Below are positions 42,253 to 50,973 of a DNA stretch of 64,000 bases, piece by piece. A model generated the notes under the pieces. It did no database searches, was not told the DNA's origin, and was given only the letters and a program-made list of their open reading frames with translations. Source of the stretch: Deinococcus cellulosilyticus NBRC 106333 = KACC 11606 (lineage in GTDB: Bacteria > Deinococcota > Deinococci > Deinococcales > Deinococcaceae); the NCBI RefSeq assembly GCF_007990775.1, contig NZ_BJXB01000028.1:5651-69650 (forward strand), read 5' to 3'. Position numbers and translations under genes: made by a program. Numbering within the stretch: the stretch's first letter is position 1; each line of letters begins with the position of its first letter.

Positions 42253-42689
42253 TTCACAATCACCTTCCCGATCAGTCCGACCACCGTGACGGTTCGGCTG
42301 TGGTTGTTGTTCGACAGGGTGAAACTCTGGGTTGTCGGGTCCGCCGTTCCATTCTGGGCGATGGTGGTTCCGTAGGGAGGATAGAAGTTGACGGTTCCTC
42401 CGGTGCTGAAGCGCACCCCGGAGGGCAGGGTGCGGTTGCTGCCTCCTGCGGTGTACGTGGTGGCCTGTGCCACAACGACCACACTCTGGGTGGTGTTGGT
42501 GCGCTTGGCATTGAAGTGCTGGGCCTGCAGGTCACGGGCGAATTGCTCTGCAGCTTCTTTCACCTGCATCTGGTTGCGGTAGGTGCTGTAAGAACTCGCT
42601 CCGAGGGCCAGCAGCACAGAGAGCACGGCCAGCACAGCCAGCATTTCCAGCAGGGTGAAACCTGCAGTTCTGCTCTGGTGACTTCTCAT
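42249..42689 (-). CDS. Minor pilin, FimT/GspH-like
   Basis: This 146-residue prepilin has the cleavage site G|FTLLEMLAVLAVLSVLLA and a GspH/FimT-like beta-rich remainder (SVVVVAQATTYTAGG). FimT-type pilins can contact DNA in transformation systems. It overlaps both neighbours by four bases, indicating tight coupling. Confidence 0.9.
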   Translation of the reverse strand: MRSHQSRTAGFTLLEMLAVLAVLSVLLALGASSYSTYRNQMQVKEAAEQFARDLQAQHFNAKRTNTTQSVVVVAQATTYTAGGSNRTLPSGVRFSTGGTVNFYPPYGTTIAQNGTADPTTQSFTLSNNNHSRTVTVVGLIGKVIVK

Positions 42690-44347
42690 TGCTGCCTCCA
42701 GGTTGCTGTGACCGCACTGATCCTGGACACAGCCAGGTGGCGTCCACGCTGGAGGAACACGTTGGGATCGTAATTGATGGTCATGGTTCCCTTGACCTTG
42801 GTTCCAGAAGTGTAGACCTGGCCTTCAACGACCACAGCTCCATTGATGGTCGAGTTCCCCTGATTGCTGAAATCCCCCATCACGTAAAGCAGGCCTGTGA
42901 ACCCACTGTTGCAGGTGCCGTTGAGGGTCAGGTTGCCGGTGATGATGAGGATGCCTGTACCACAAAGGTCGTTGATGCTGTAACTGTTGCTGTTGGTCGT
43001 TGCACTTCCTGAAGGTCCCACCCAGTTCACCTGATCCAGCACCATGGCTGGGGGCAGGTCATAACGTGTGGACAGGTCATAAACATCCTGTTTGGTCTTG
43101 CCACTGAAGGTCTGGGAGAACAGGCTGGAGCCTGAGAGAATGCTGCTGTTGTGGGCTGCTCCACTTGGGAAGAGGTCTGAAGATCCAGTGCCTGAAATGC
43201 TGCCCGCAGAGGACGCACCTGGAACATAGCGGCTGATCCCGGTGCCGATGTTGATGGCCGTGACCGCAGAGGCACTGGCAGCAGTGGTGCCGGTCATCGT
43301 GGAGCCCACCGCTGTGGCGGGGTATTTGATGTCCAGGTATCCACTGGTCAGGTCTGCGTCGTTGGTGTAGCCTCTGGCCGTCACCTGTGCCGAATACATG
43401 GTGCTTCCAGAGCGGAAGTAAATCACGTCATTGACATAAAAGCCCGTGGGGTCACTGATGGGAATGCGGGCCGTTGTGGAGGTGACACTGGTGGGCGCAC
43501 TGCGCACTGCAAACTGTACAAGGTCCACAGTTGATCCGCTGGTGGCAGAAGGGGTACCGTTGGCCACCACTCCCCCTGGAACCTGGGTCACATTGTATTT
43601 TCTGTTGGTGCTGGTGTAGCCGCTGGCTTTTCCAGTGACTTGCATGGTGTAACCATTGACCCGGACGAAGCTGCCTGTGTCAAGGTAGCTGTCATCTGCC
43701 ACTGTGATGGTGGGTGAACTGTTGTGGTTGAAACCTGTGGTGAGGGTGGTGAGCCCGGGCAGAATGCCGTTGTTGGCGCTGGAAAGCACTGAACTGTTGC
43801 TGCTCTTGTCGTAGGGGGCACCATAAATCTTGCCGTTCCCCCCAAGATCAATGGAGGGATTGCTGGTGAGGGCTGCGGGGATGGAAATGTTGGTGGTGGG
43901 CGGACGGGTCACCAGAAAGTCCTGCAAGACCACCTTGCTGGTTCCATCCGATGTGGTGCTGGTGGACCTCACGGTGATGGAAGATGCAGTGTTGTTGATC
44001 GCCACCACTTCCACCTGGACGGTGTTTCCATTGGAAAGGGAATAGCTGGGAAGTTGTGCAGTGTAAGTGCAGGTTCCTGCGCTGGTGTTGTTGCTGGCCC
44101 GCGTTCCCTGAACAAAGCAGTCGATGTTGTCCACCTTGCCGGTGTACTTCTTCAGCTGCACACGTGCTGCGAAACTGTTGATGCCAGCATCCGCACCCAG
44201 CAGGTTGCTGTAAGCCAGTTTTTCATATCCGCTTCCCTTGCGTGTCAGCAGGGAAGTGCTGGAAATGAGCGCAATGACGGACCCCATGATGATCAGGGAC
44301 ATCAGGAGCACAATGATGAGGGAACTGCCAGCTGTTTTACCATGCAT
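42686..44347 (-). CDS. Large PilX-like pilus assembly protein
   Basis: This 553-residue protein starts with a hydrophobic helix (SSLIIVLLMSLIIMGSVIAL) preceded by a short leader, without the standard FTLIE site, as in PilX-type proteins. The rest is a very long Ser/Thr/Gly-rich, probably beta-helical domain with a C-terminal part resembling polymer-forming repeats (NLTLNGTCNSGFTGLLYVMG). It is the first gene of the minor-pilin operon. GGAAGGTG precedes ATG 44347. It is much larger than typical PilX (about 200), so a tip adhesin role is possible. Confidence 0.8.
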   Translation of the reverse strand: MHGKTAGSSLIIVLLMSLIIMGSVIALISSTSLLTRKGSGYEKLAYSNLLGADAGINSFAARVQLKKYTGKVDNIDCFVQGTRASNNTSAGTCTYTAQLPSYSLSNGNTVQVEVVAINNTASSITVRSTSTTSDGTSKVVLQDFLVTRPPTTNISIPAALTSNPSIDLGGNGKIYGAPYDKSSNSSVLSSANNGILPGLTTLTTGFNHNSSPTITVADDSYLDTGSFVRVNGYTMQVTGKASGYTSTNRKYNVTQVPGGVVANGTPSATSGSTVDLVQFAVRSAPTSVTSTTARIPISDPTGFYVNDVIYFRSGSTMYSAQVTARGYTNDADLTSGYLDIKYPATAVGSTMTGTTAASASAVTAINIGTGISRYVPGASSAGSISGTGSSDLFPSGAAHNSSILSGSSLFSQTFSGKTKQDVYDLSTRYDLPPAMVLDQVNWVGPSGSATTNSNSYSINDLCGTGILIITGNLTLNGTCNSGFTGLLYVMGDFSNQGNSTINGAVVVEGQVYTSGTKVKGTMTINYDPNVFLQRGRHLAVSRISAVTATWRQQ

Positions 44348-44475
44348 GAAGACACCTTCCGGACACAAGGGGAGTGAAACAACCGTTCGATTGATCGAGG
44401 TGGGTCAGACACGAGGAGTGTAGCGGCTGAGGCTGACTTCAAGCTGACCAGAGCAGTCAGCCAGACCATGACAGC

Positions 44476-44508
44476 AAAAAAAATTCTACGTTCCATACGT
44501 AGAATTTT
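44476..44508 (-). terminator. Rho-independent terminator of the monooxygenase operon
   Basis: AAAATTCTACGT and ACGTAGAATTTT form a perfect 12-pair stem around five bases; on the minus strand the stem runs into a tract of eight T residues. Confidence 0.85.
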
Positions 44509-44604
44509 CTATTGTAATTTTAGTGTAACAGATCAATGATGCTTTGCACTCCAGAAAGCACCTTCATGGTTTTTTCAGCTCTGCATCAGAAATTCGTTGT
44601 GCCT

Positions 44605-45720
44605 TCAGGTCTGGTGGTCTTGCAGTGGAAATGCTGGATTCCACAACCAGCCTGGCACAGATTCCTTTGGACCAGTAGACATCAGGAGATCCCGCACCCG
44701 AACCCACAAAGAATGCTGCAGCTGTCCAACCCGCCCGATCAGGCGTGAAGCCAACTGCACCTGAGACACCCGTTTCTGGCGTTGCGCCCTGAAAAGACCG
44801 AAAGCCAGAGAGAAATTTCTGTGTTGTCCCAGAAGCCTGGCCAGCAACACAGCATCCTCAATGCCCATCCCTGCACCCTGTCCCAGATTGGGCGTGAGGG
44901 CGTGGGCGGCATCACCGATCAGCATCACCCGGCCTTTGCCCCAGTCGGGTCGGGGAAGCTCGTAAATGTCCGTGTGAATGAGGGGAAACGCAGAGGACAG
45001 ACGGTCCAGAATCCCATGCTCTGCCCCCCTGAATTCCCTGAACAGGTCAGGCAGGACAGGATGATGTGTGCTGGAGGGAGGGGCATTCAGGGTCATGTAC
45101 ACGTACATGCGGTTTCCTGTGAGCGGGACGAGTCCAAGTCTGCGACCATGCCCCCACATCTCACTGGCCCCGGGCAACCCAGGTGCCTGTTCCAGGACAG
45201 CACGCCAGCTGGTGTAGCCGCTGTAGATGGGTTTCGCACCTCCGCAGTGCGCTCTGACATTTGAGCGCAGGCCATCTGCTCCCACCAGGGCATCCACCTC
45301 CATGTGTTCTCCTGAATCCAGCAGCACCTTGACCTGGCCAGAGGTCTGCTGGTGGCTGTGAACCCCTTTTCCAAACTGCAGGTGAGGGGTGAGGCCTTCT
45401 TGCAGGATGTGCATCAGTTCTGCCCTGTGAAATGCCAGCAGCTGTCCTGCTGGCCCGGGAAGCCGCTGGAGGACCCTCCCCCTGGCATCGGTCAGCTGGT
45501 TGAAGGGCAATTCCTGGCCAGAGGCTTGCAACTGTTTGCCCATTCCGAGGTCCTCAAGCAGCGGGGTGACATTGGGGGCAAGGATGATTCCTGCTCCTGC
45601 TGCACGCATTTCAGGTGCCCGTTCCAGAATGGTGAACTCCACTTCAGGGGCATGTTTCATGAGGGCATGTCCGAGGGTCAGCCCTGCAATGCCTGCACCA
45701 GCAATCAGCAGGCGGGTCAT
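44605..45720 (-). CDS. FAD-dependent monooxygenase
   Basis: This 371-residue flavoprotein of the p-hydroxybenzoate-hydroxylase class has a dinucleotide motif LLIAGAGIAGLTLGHAL (residues 4-20), LVGADGLRSNVR (about 160) and the second FAD motif MLIGDAAHALTPNLGQGAGMGIEDA (about 275-299). It probably hydroxylates an aromatic or antibiotic-like compound with NAD(P)H. The start overlaps the stop of the TetR gene by four bases, so it is under its control. No membrane segment is seen. Confidence 0.93.
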   Translation of the reverse strand: MTRLLIAGAGIAGLTLGHALMKHAPEVEFTILERAPEMRAAGAGIILAPNVTPLLEDLGMGKQLQASGQELPFNQLTDARGRVLQRLPGPAGQLLAFHRAELMHILQEGLTPHLQFGKGVHSHQQTSGQVKVLLDSGEHMEVDALVGADGLRSNVRAHCGGAKPIYSGYTSWRAVLEQAPGLPGASEMWGHGRRLGLVPLTGNRMYVYMTLNAPPSSTHHPVLPDLFREFRGAEHGILDRLSSAFPLIHTDIYELPRPDWGKGRVMLIGDAAHALTPNLGQGAGMGIEDAVLLARLLGQHRNFSLAFGLFRAQRQKRVSQVQLASRLIGRVGQLQHSLWVRVRDLLMSTGPKESVPGWLWNPAFPLQDHQT

Positions 45721-46334
45721 GCTTTCACCAGTCCAGTCCAATGCAATTCAAAAGCCTGATCCAGCCGCTCCAGTCCCTGCTCTACACTTTCTTGTGAAGG
45801 CAGCCACTCCAGCAGCACCATCATGTAAATGCCAAAGAAGTTGCGCGCAGCCTGCCGCACGTCCAGTCCTGGTCTGAGTTGACCCCGTTCCACACCCTGC
45901 CCGAGCACCTGGGAGAGGGTCAGTGTGAACAGGTCTATGTTTTTCTGGGTGGCCTCGCTGGCCTGGCCTCGCAGCACTTCCACCAGAAAATGCCTTGCCA
46001 GATCCCGGTGCTGTTGATAAAGATGCAGGGGGCCAGAAAACAGGGCTCTGAGGGCGTTCCGGGGGTCTTCTGGCAGAGGGCTTGCAGGGCGGGTGACCTC
46101 CCTCAGTGCGCTTTCCATGGCCATGACCAGCAGGTCTCCTTTGGTGGAGGCATAGAGGAAAAGCGTTCCTGTGGCGATGTCGGCGGCTTCTGCCACCTGT
46201 CTGGTGGTGACTTTCTCATATCCATGTTTCTGGAACAGCTCCCAGGCCACCCGGGAAATGCGTTCATGTTTGTCGTGTTTCTTCTGTTGCATGCGGGTCA
46301 TGAAATGAGCGTAGTCATAAATGAGCATGCTCAT
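45717..46334 (-). CDS. TetR-family regulator of the monooxygenase
   Basis: This 205-residue protein has an HTH of the TetR class (about 24-65: ISRVAWELFQKHGYEKVTTR, ATGTLFLYASTKGDLL). It is the first gene of a two-gene operon. A perfect 18-base palindrome covers its start codon region. If the shorter start at 46301 is used, that palindrome lies just upstream; I kept 46334 because TAAAAT lies four bases before it. Confidence 0.9.
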   Translation of the reverse strand: MSMLIYDYAHFMTRMQQKKHDKHERISRVAWELFQKHGYEKVTTRQVAEAADIATGTLFLYASTKGDLLVMAMESALREVTRPASPLPEDPRNALRALFSGPLHLYQQHRDLARHFLVEVLRGQASEATQKNIDLFTLTLSQVLGQGVERGQLRPGLDVRQAARNFFGIYMMVLLEWLPSQESVEQGLERLDQAFELHWTGLVKA

Positions 46335-46336
46335 TT
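46319..46336. promoter_or_regulatory. TetR autoregulatory operator
   Basis: AAATGAGCATGCTCATTT is a perfect 18-base palindrome overlapping the start of the TetR gene, the typical position of an autoregulatory operator. Confidence 0.6.
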
Positions 46337-46597
46337 TATTGGTCTAGACAATTTTGGTTCAGAGGCCATTTCGTTGAAACCTCCGCTTGATGCTGCAAGC
46401 AAGGTGATGCGCGTTGAAAGGTCATATTGGGGGCATAAAAAGGCCTGGGATGCTCTGCTGAACAGCCTCAAATGCGCTTACAGCAACGGACCTGTGGGGG
46501 CAGTCAACCGTTTGAATGGCATCAAACGCCAGATGTATGGTCGCACCAAATTTGGTTCGCTATGTTTAAAGGATTTATATAAGACTTAAAAAGGCAT

Positions 46598-47203
46598 ATG
46601 CTGAAAAGAGTCATTATGTCATGTCGCGCCTACTTTATTTACATTCTGGATGGCAGCCGTTACGTAGAAGCACCCCGTTATGGTGGGCTGGATGTTCCTG
46701 GGCATCTGGCCAGAGGTGCAGAATGGCATTTTGCACGGATGATGCGTTTAATGGAGAGCCAGGAAGCCAGAAGCCTGATGCACAGCCTTGAAGAAGGAAA
46801 TCCTTCTCATTGGCGCAGTTTCTATGGTGGGTATGTGGTGGATTTTGATCACCAGACCGTGACCATCTGCTCCATCACCGGGGACATTGAAGAAAAATTG
46901 GAGGACACCTGGGTGGTTCAGTTCGAAAAACAAGCGTTTCTGCGCAGCAATTTGAATGTGGTCTTGTCACCATACTGGAAAGGCTGGCAGCTGAGATGGA
47001 CTTCACTGGGAGATTTCAATGCCCTCCTCTCTGGTCACACAGAGGGTTTAGACTTTCAACCGCTGGAGTGTGATGATGCAGCAGATCAGAATCATCCTGG
47101 GGTTACGCTCCTTGCCCTTCAAAAGCATTACCAGAGGTTTTTAATTAGAACGCGGTCTGTTCCTCTGGACCCTGACCGGTGGGAACCACAAGTCGATCTT
47201 TAA
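46598..47203 (+). CDS. Unknown 201-residue protein
   Basis: I do not recognise this gene. The protein is soluble with many Trp/Tyr/His residues; it reads YFIYILDGSRYVEAPRYGG near the start and later YVVDFDHQTVTICSITGDIE, which suggests an alpha/beta fold and a short-ligand or immunity-like function, but nothing specific. AAAAAGG precedes ATG 46598; MSCRAY at 46616 is an alternative start. The base composition is more AT-rich than its neighbours, so recent acquisition is possible. Confidence 0.6.
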   Translation: MLKRVIMSCRAYFIYILDGSRYVEAPRYGGLDVPGHLARGAEWHFARMMRLMESQEARSLMHSLEEGNPSHWRSFYGGYVVDFDHQTVTICSITGDIEEKLEDTWVVQFEKQAFLRSNLNVVLSPYWKGWQLRWTSLGDFNALLSGHTEGLDFQPLECDDAADQNHPGVTLLALQKHYQRFLIRTRSVPLDPDRWEPQVDL

Positions 47204-47749
47204 ATTTCTGGGAATTTGACCCGATAGATCTTTGCCAATGTGCTGAATGTCCTGCTGCTGTCCTGACCTTCTTATTCGCTTCCCTCAGCCTAAAGGTCTG
47301 TACAGGCCTTTACGCAAGAACACATCAGGTGTGGTTCCCACGAAGGTGAAAAGCCAGGAATGCTCCACCAAAATTGCGCCTGAATCAAATTCAACTGGAC
47401 GAAATCCCATGCGTTTTTGTCAGGACCTCCTGGGTGCCGCACGGCATTCGCACTGTTGCTCTGGCAATCCCCCTGATAAGGCAAGTCCAGGAATCCCTGT
47501 GCAGCAGGTGAAAAAATCCACTTTATTCACAATGCCTTAGAGAATGGGACGTCCAGGAGCAACCCTCAGCAACTGGTGCGGTTCATGTCCAACCAGAATT
47601 TCCGCCACACGCGGTCCCTCCCGCAATCCAGGTCTCCAGGGGCCGCCAGCACCTGATGGATCTAGAAGAAAGGGGTTTGTTGCGCAGCATGAAGGAACGT
47701 ATTTTGTTGACCTCACCACCCGCAGAGACTTAAACGGTAAGTTGAACCC
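47204..47749. other. Gap without confident gene
   Basis: An open frame with protein-like text (HLMDLEERGLLRSMKERIL) ends at 47733 but has no start codon or leader; it may be a gene remnant. No other feature is seen in 545 bases apart from the promoter of 47750. Confidence 0.4.
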
Positions 47750-48289
47750 ATGCGTGTTTTCTTTGCGGTTTTGTGCTGCTTGATGTCCTCTGCCCTGGCC
47801 ACCACCTGTGCTGGGCTGAGCCCCTTTGTCGACATTGCCCCCAGAGCATCACTGGTGGTGCAGGCAAAAGTTCTGAGGCACATTCTGGTGTCAGGGGACC
47901 CTGGACGGCCCACAGCCATGGTGGTGCGGGTGGAGCAGGTCTTCCGGGGCAGCACGAAGCTGCAGGAAATCACAGTGTACGGAGAAGATGGAATGACGGC
48001 CAGACCCGACATCCCCCTGTTTCCGGTGGGTTCCCACTGGTTGTTCCCACTGGTACAGGACTGGCTGCCGATGGAAGTGAACCACAAAAAGACCGACTTC
48101 GCCCTGGTGCGGTGCTCGGTGGGCGGACTGGTCGTGCTGGGGGACCAGTTGTACGGGATGATCGACGGACCCTACAACAGCATCCACCCGGTAAAAGACA
48201 TCCCTGCCTTGCTGAAACGTCCACCAAGTCCGTACTGGTTCCGCATTGAACCCCAGCAGAAATCCACTCCCAGAAAAGGAAAGCCCTGA
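47750..48289 (+). CDS. Secreted protein, possibly NTR/TIMP-like
   Basis: This 179-residue protein has a signal peptide (cleaved after ALA, about 17) and a mature N-terminus TTCAGLSPFVDIAPRASLVV, then VVRVEQVFRGSTKLQEITVYG and FPVGSHWLFPL. A Cys close to the mature N-terminus, followed by a strand with an A-x-V-V core, is reminiscent of the OB-fold NTR/TIMP modules; this is weak. TAAGTT ends six bases before ATG 47750, a leaderless start. It lies eight bases before a BsuPI-like gene. Confidence 0.65.
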   Translation: MRVFFAVLCCLMSSALATTCAGLSPFVDIAPRASLVVQAKVLRHILVSGDPGRPTAMVVRVEQVFRGSTKLQEITVYGEDGMTARPDIPLFPVGSHWLFPLVQDWLPMEVNHKKTDFALVRCSVGGLVVLGDQLYGMIDGPYNSIHPVKDIPALLKRPPSPYWFRIEPQQKSTPRKGKP

Positions 48290-48296
48290 GGTGGGC

Positions 48297-48779
48297 ATGA
48301 AAAGGCTTCTGATTTTCTTCCTGCTGGTGTTGTCTTGCACAGTCAGAGCAGACTGGGGGGTGTGGCCCCAGTCCAGGGCATTGATGGCTCAGGCAACCTT
48401 GAGCCCTGAACGCCTCATCCTCTCCCCGTGGATTGTGAAGGTGAGCCTGAGGAACACCAGCACCAAACGGGTCTCGGGTTCCCTCAGCCCCTGCCCTCTG
48501 GTGTATGTGATCCGTCAAAAAGGAAAGACCCTCTACACCTACCCTCTGAAGCAAAAGTTCCAGCGTCCAGAAACCTGCACCATGGAGTTGATTGAGTTCA
48601 CCTTGCGGCCAGGAGAAAGCCAGGAAGTGTACTTGCAGCATGTGTTCTCCAGGGGAGACCCACCCATCCGGGTGCCAAAAGGCACCTACCGGATTGTGGG
48701 GAGGCTGTTTGTGATGGCCGGGAGTGGAAAGCCCACCCCTCAAACCGTGCCATTTGACAACACCGTGGTGGTTCGGTGA
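48297..48779 (+). CDS. Secreted BsuPI-like putative protease inhibitor
   Basis: This 160-residue protein has a signal peptide (MKRLLIFFLLVLSCTVRA) and one Ig-like domain whose text VKVSLRNTSTKRVSGSLSPC, LRPGESQEVYLQHVF and PKGTYRIVGRLFVMAG follows the BsuPI intracellular-proteinase-inhibitor pattern. In known families this fold binds proteases, but many members are of unknown role. It is co-transcribed with 47750-48289. The secreted subtilase at 23968 is a conceivable target, by inference only. Confidence 0.7.
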   Translation: MKRLLIFFLLVLSCTVRADWGVWPQSRALMAQATLSPERLILSPWIVKVSLRNTSTKRVSGSLSPCPLVYVIRQKGKTLYTYPLKQKFQRPETCTMELIEFTLRPGESQEVYLQHVFSRGDPPIRVPKGTYRIVGRLFVMAGSGKPTPQTVPFDNTVVVR

Positions 48780-49026
48780 GGTGGTCCACCTGGCCACATG
48801 ACATGTTTGCTTCTGCCATCGCCTGGTTGTTGGTCAGGTTTGTCTGAAACGGGAAAAACCATCCACTTTGTCCTTGACCATACGAACTTCCAGCCCTGCA
48901 GACCCAGGGGAAGTGGTCAGACAACCTGTTCCTGAATCATATTTTGCCGTTGTTTCTGCAGTATCAAAGCTTTAGATTTTCAGAGCTTCAAAAATCCATT
49001 TGAATACCGGGGTGTCTTTTGAGGTC

Positions 49027-49704
49027 TCAGTAAGGCGAAAGGGGATGGTTTTTTCTGCGTGCTTCCAGACCCTCAAGCAGCAGTTCGAGCCCAAAATCAA
49101 AGTTGTCGCGGTACCCCTGCCCAATGATGTTGCGCACCACCCGATGAAAATGGGGAAACTGCTCTGCAGGAAGGTTCTGCAAAAACCCTGTGGCCACCTC
49201 ATCGGACTGGGCCTGGTCGAAAGGAAGGTTGAGTTCCTGCAGGGTGTAGCCATAGATGAAACTGTCCATGGTGTGCCAGGCATCGACAGCGAGATCTTCC
49301 GAGAAACCTGCTTCCAGCAGCCAGCCCAGCGTGAGGTCCACATAACGCAGCATAGAGGGACCGAGACGCAACCTTGACCCCATCATCACGGTGGCCCAGC
49401 GGTGACGCAGCAGCACTTGATGTGCAGAGATGGCCCTGGCGCGCATGGCTTCCTTCCAGGTTGCGGCCTTTGCCGGGATTTCGATTTCTCCCACCACCAG
49501 ATCGGTGATGCCATCCAGCAGGTCGTCTTTGTTGCTGACATGTTTGTACAGGGACATGGCTTCCACCCCGAGGGCCTGTCCAAGCCGCCTCATGCTGAGG
49601 ACCTCAAGGCCTTCTTCGTCGGCCATTTTCAGGGCTGCGAGAAGCACCCGTTGCCGATTGAGGGGTTCTCGGCGTTCTGCACTGCTGCTGGAAGGTGGGG
49701 TCAT
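49027..49704 (-). CDS. TetR-family regulator (TetR_C-type)
   Basis: This 225-residue protein has the tetracycline-repressor-like start (NRQRVLLAALKMADEEGLEV and LGVEAMSLYKHVSNKDDLLD) and a long helical C-terminal domain. AGGAG lies five bases before ATG 49704. It is divergent from a DUF4386 membrane protein, and two TTACAGYGTAA palindromes lie in between, so it probably represses that gene and itself. Confidence 0.92.
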   Translation of the reverse strand: MTPPSSSSAERREPLNRQRVLLAALKMADEEGLEVLSMRRLGQALGVEAMSLYKHVSNKDDLLDGITDLVVGEIEIPAKAATWKEAMRARAISAHQVLLRHRWATVMMGSRLRLGPSMLRYVDLTLGWLLEAGFSEDLAVDAWHTMDSFIYGYTLQELNLPFDQAQSDEVATGFLQNLPAEQFPHFHRVVRNIIGQGYRDNFDFGLELLLEGLEARRKNHPLSPY

Positions 49705-49763
49705 GGGCACTCCTGATCTGCAGCCATTCTAATGCATCAGGAGGGTGTGTTCGAGCAGCCCTC

Positions 49764-49802
49764 TTGACAGGCTTACAGCGTAAGCTCAAGATTACAGTGT
49801 AA
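49764..49802 (+). promoter_or_regulatory. Tandem TetR operators and -35 box
   Basis: TTGACA (49764-49769) is followed by TTACAGCGTAA (49773-49783) and TTACAGTGTAA (49792-49802), 19 bases apart. Such TTACA-N-TGTAA palindromes are common operators of TetR proteins in divergent pairs. Confidence 0.65.
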
Positions 49803-49871
49803 GCCTGAACTGTGGACACCTGTGGTGGTCCAGCAGGAAAGCCTTGCGCTCTTCCCTCAAAGGAGATTCAC

Positions 49872-50591
49872 ATGAACAAAACCTTCCCCTCAAACACGTT
49901 CCTTGCAGGAGCCACCGGCATGGGCCTGCTGCTGATGGCCTTCCTGGGTTTTTACGGCGAAATGTTCGTTCGAACCCGCCTGATTCAGAGCACAGACCTT
50001 ACGCTGACCCTGCAGAACCTGCAAGCGTCCCCTGCCTTGTTTCGCAGCAGCATCGCCACAGATCTGCTGGTGGTCCTGCTGGATGTGCTGGTGGCGCTGG
50101 GCCTTCATCTGGTGCTGCAAAAACATACACCTCACCTCAGCCTGCTCGCGGCAACACTGCGGGTGGTTTACGCTGCCATTTATGGTGCAGTCGTGGTTTT
50201 CCATGTGATCCTTGCACAACTGCTCTCTGCCCCAGAAGCAGCTTTGCAGGCCCCTCTCATTTCCATGCTGTTGACCGGATACCGCTCTGGATGGCAGTTT
50301 GCTCTGGTGTTCTTTGGGTTCCATCTGTTGGCCCTGGGTGTGGCCTTTATCCGGGCTTCCCAGTTGCCCACCTTCCTGGGCCTCCTGCTTGGTGTTGCCG
50401 GCCTCTCGTACCTCGCAGATTCCCTGGCCCACCTGCTTCTGACAGATCCTGCCCCGGTGCGGGCACTGCTGCTCCCTGTGGTGGCCCTTTCAGGTGTGGT
50501 GGGAGAACTGTCCCTGTGCGGATGGTTGCTGGTCCAGTGGCGCAATGGCTCAAGAGCCCTGAACATGAGAACCCCCTCAACCCAGCCCTGA
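49872..50591 (+). CDS. DUF4386-family membrane protein
   Basis: This 239-residue protein has six hydrophobic helices and the family text SSIATDLLVVLLDVLVALGL and LRVVYAAIYGAVVV. DUF4386 proteins have no known function and often occur next to TetR genes, as here. AAGGAGATTCAC precedes ATG 49872. Expression is probably induced when the divergent TetR releases its operators. Confidence 0.9.
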   Translation: MNKTFPSNTFLAGATGMGLLLMAFLGFYGEMFVRTRLIQSTDLTLTLQNLQASPALFRSSIATDLLVVLLDVLVALGLHLVLQKHTPHLSLLAATLRVVYAAIYGAVVVFHVILAQLLSAPEAALQAPLISMLLTGYRSGWQFALVFFGFHLLALGVAFIRASQLPTFLGLLLGVAGLSYLADSLAHLLLTDPAPVRALLLPVVALSGVVGELSLCGWLLVQWRNGSRALNMRTPSTQP

Positions 50592-50596
50592 AACCA

Positions 50597-50641
50597 AAAA
50601 AACCTGTGGCCTGCCGGGAGGAGGACAGACCACAGGTTTTT
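50597..50641. terminator. Bidirectional terminator
   Basis: AAAAACCTGTGG (from 50598) pairs with CCACAGGTTTTT (50630-50641), giving A/T tracts on both sides, between the DUF4386 gene and the small peptide gene on the other strand. Confidence 0.75.
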
Positions 50642-50676
50642 CCTGTCAGCGGAGGTTTGTTCGGATCAATGAAAGG

Positions 50677-50811
50677 TCAGCAGCCATCTCCCGAAACGTG
50701 ACAGCCTCCGTCTTTTTCTGGAGGCATTTTGGGGTACATCGCGAAACTGGTGGTCAGGGTGCCGCACAGCAGCACTGCAAGAAAAGTGGCAATGATCTTC
50801 TTGATTTTCAT
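50677..50811 (-). CDS. 44-residue secreted peptide with Cys-containing tail
   Basis: This is a small gene: AAGGAG lies eight bases before ATG 50811, the product has a basic start (MKIKK), a hydrophobic stretch IIATFLAVLLCGTLTT and a likely cleavage after SFA (residue 24). The mature part is about 20 residues (MYPKMPPEKDGGCHVSGDGC) with two Cys. The shape is like an exported signalling peptide or a small bacteriocin-like peptide; function unknown. No adjacent transporter or processing gene is seen. It lies upstream of no gene on its strand and ends at a shared terminator. Confidence 0.6.
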   Translation of the reverse strand: MKIKKIIATFLAVLLCGTLTTSFAMYPKMPPEKDGGCHVSGDGC

Positions 50812-50973
50812 GGTTTCTCCTTCTGAAGCAAAACCCCCAGCCCCAGCGAGGAATGGCTGGAGGTTTCACTTCGAGAAGCAGCTTAGAAAAAAGGGTGTGA
50901 CCCTCCTGTGACCGGGTTTCGGCAAGGCCGGCCATGAAGATCACCACCCCAGAAAAAAACGGAACCCAAAAAA

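Noticed and set aside
47515..47733. Open frame ending at 47733 with protein-like text
   Set aside because: No start codon or leader; at most a remnant, so not called as a gene.
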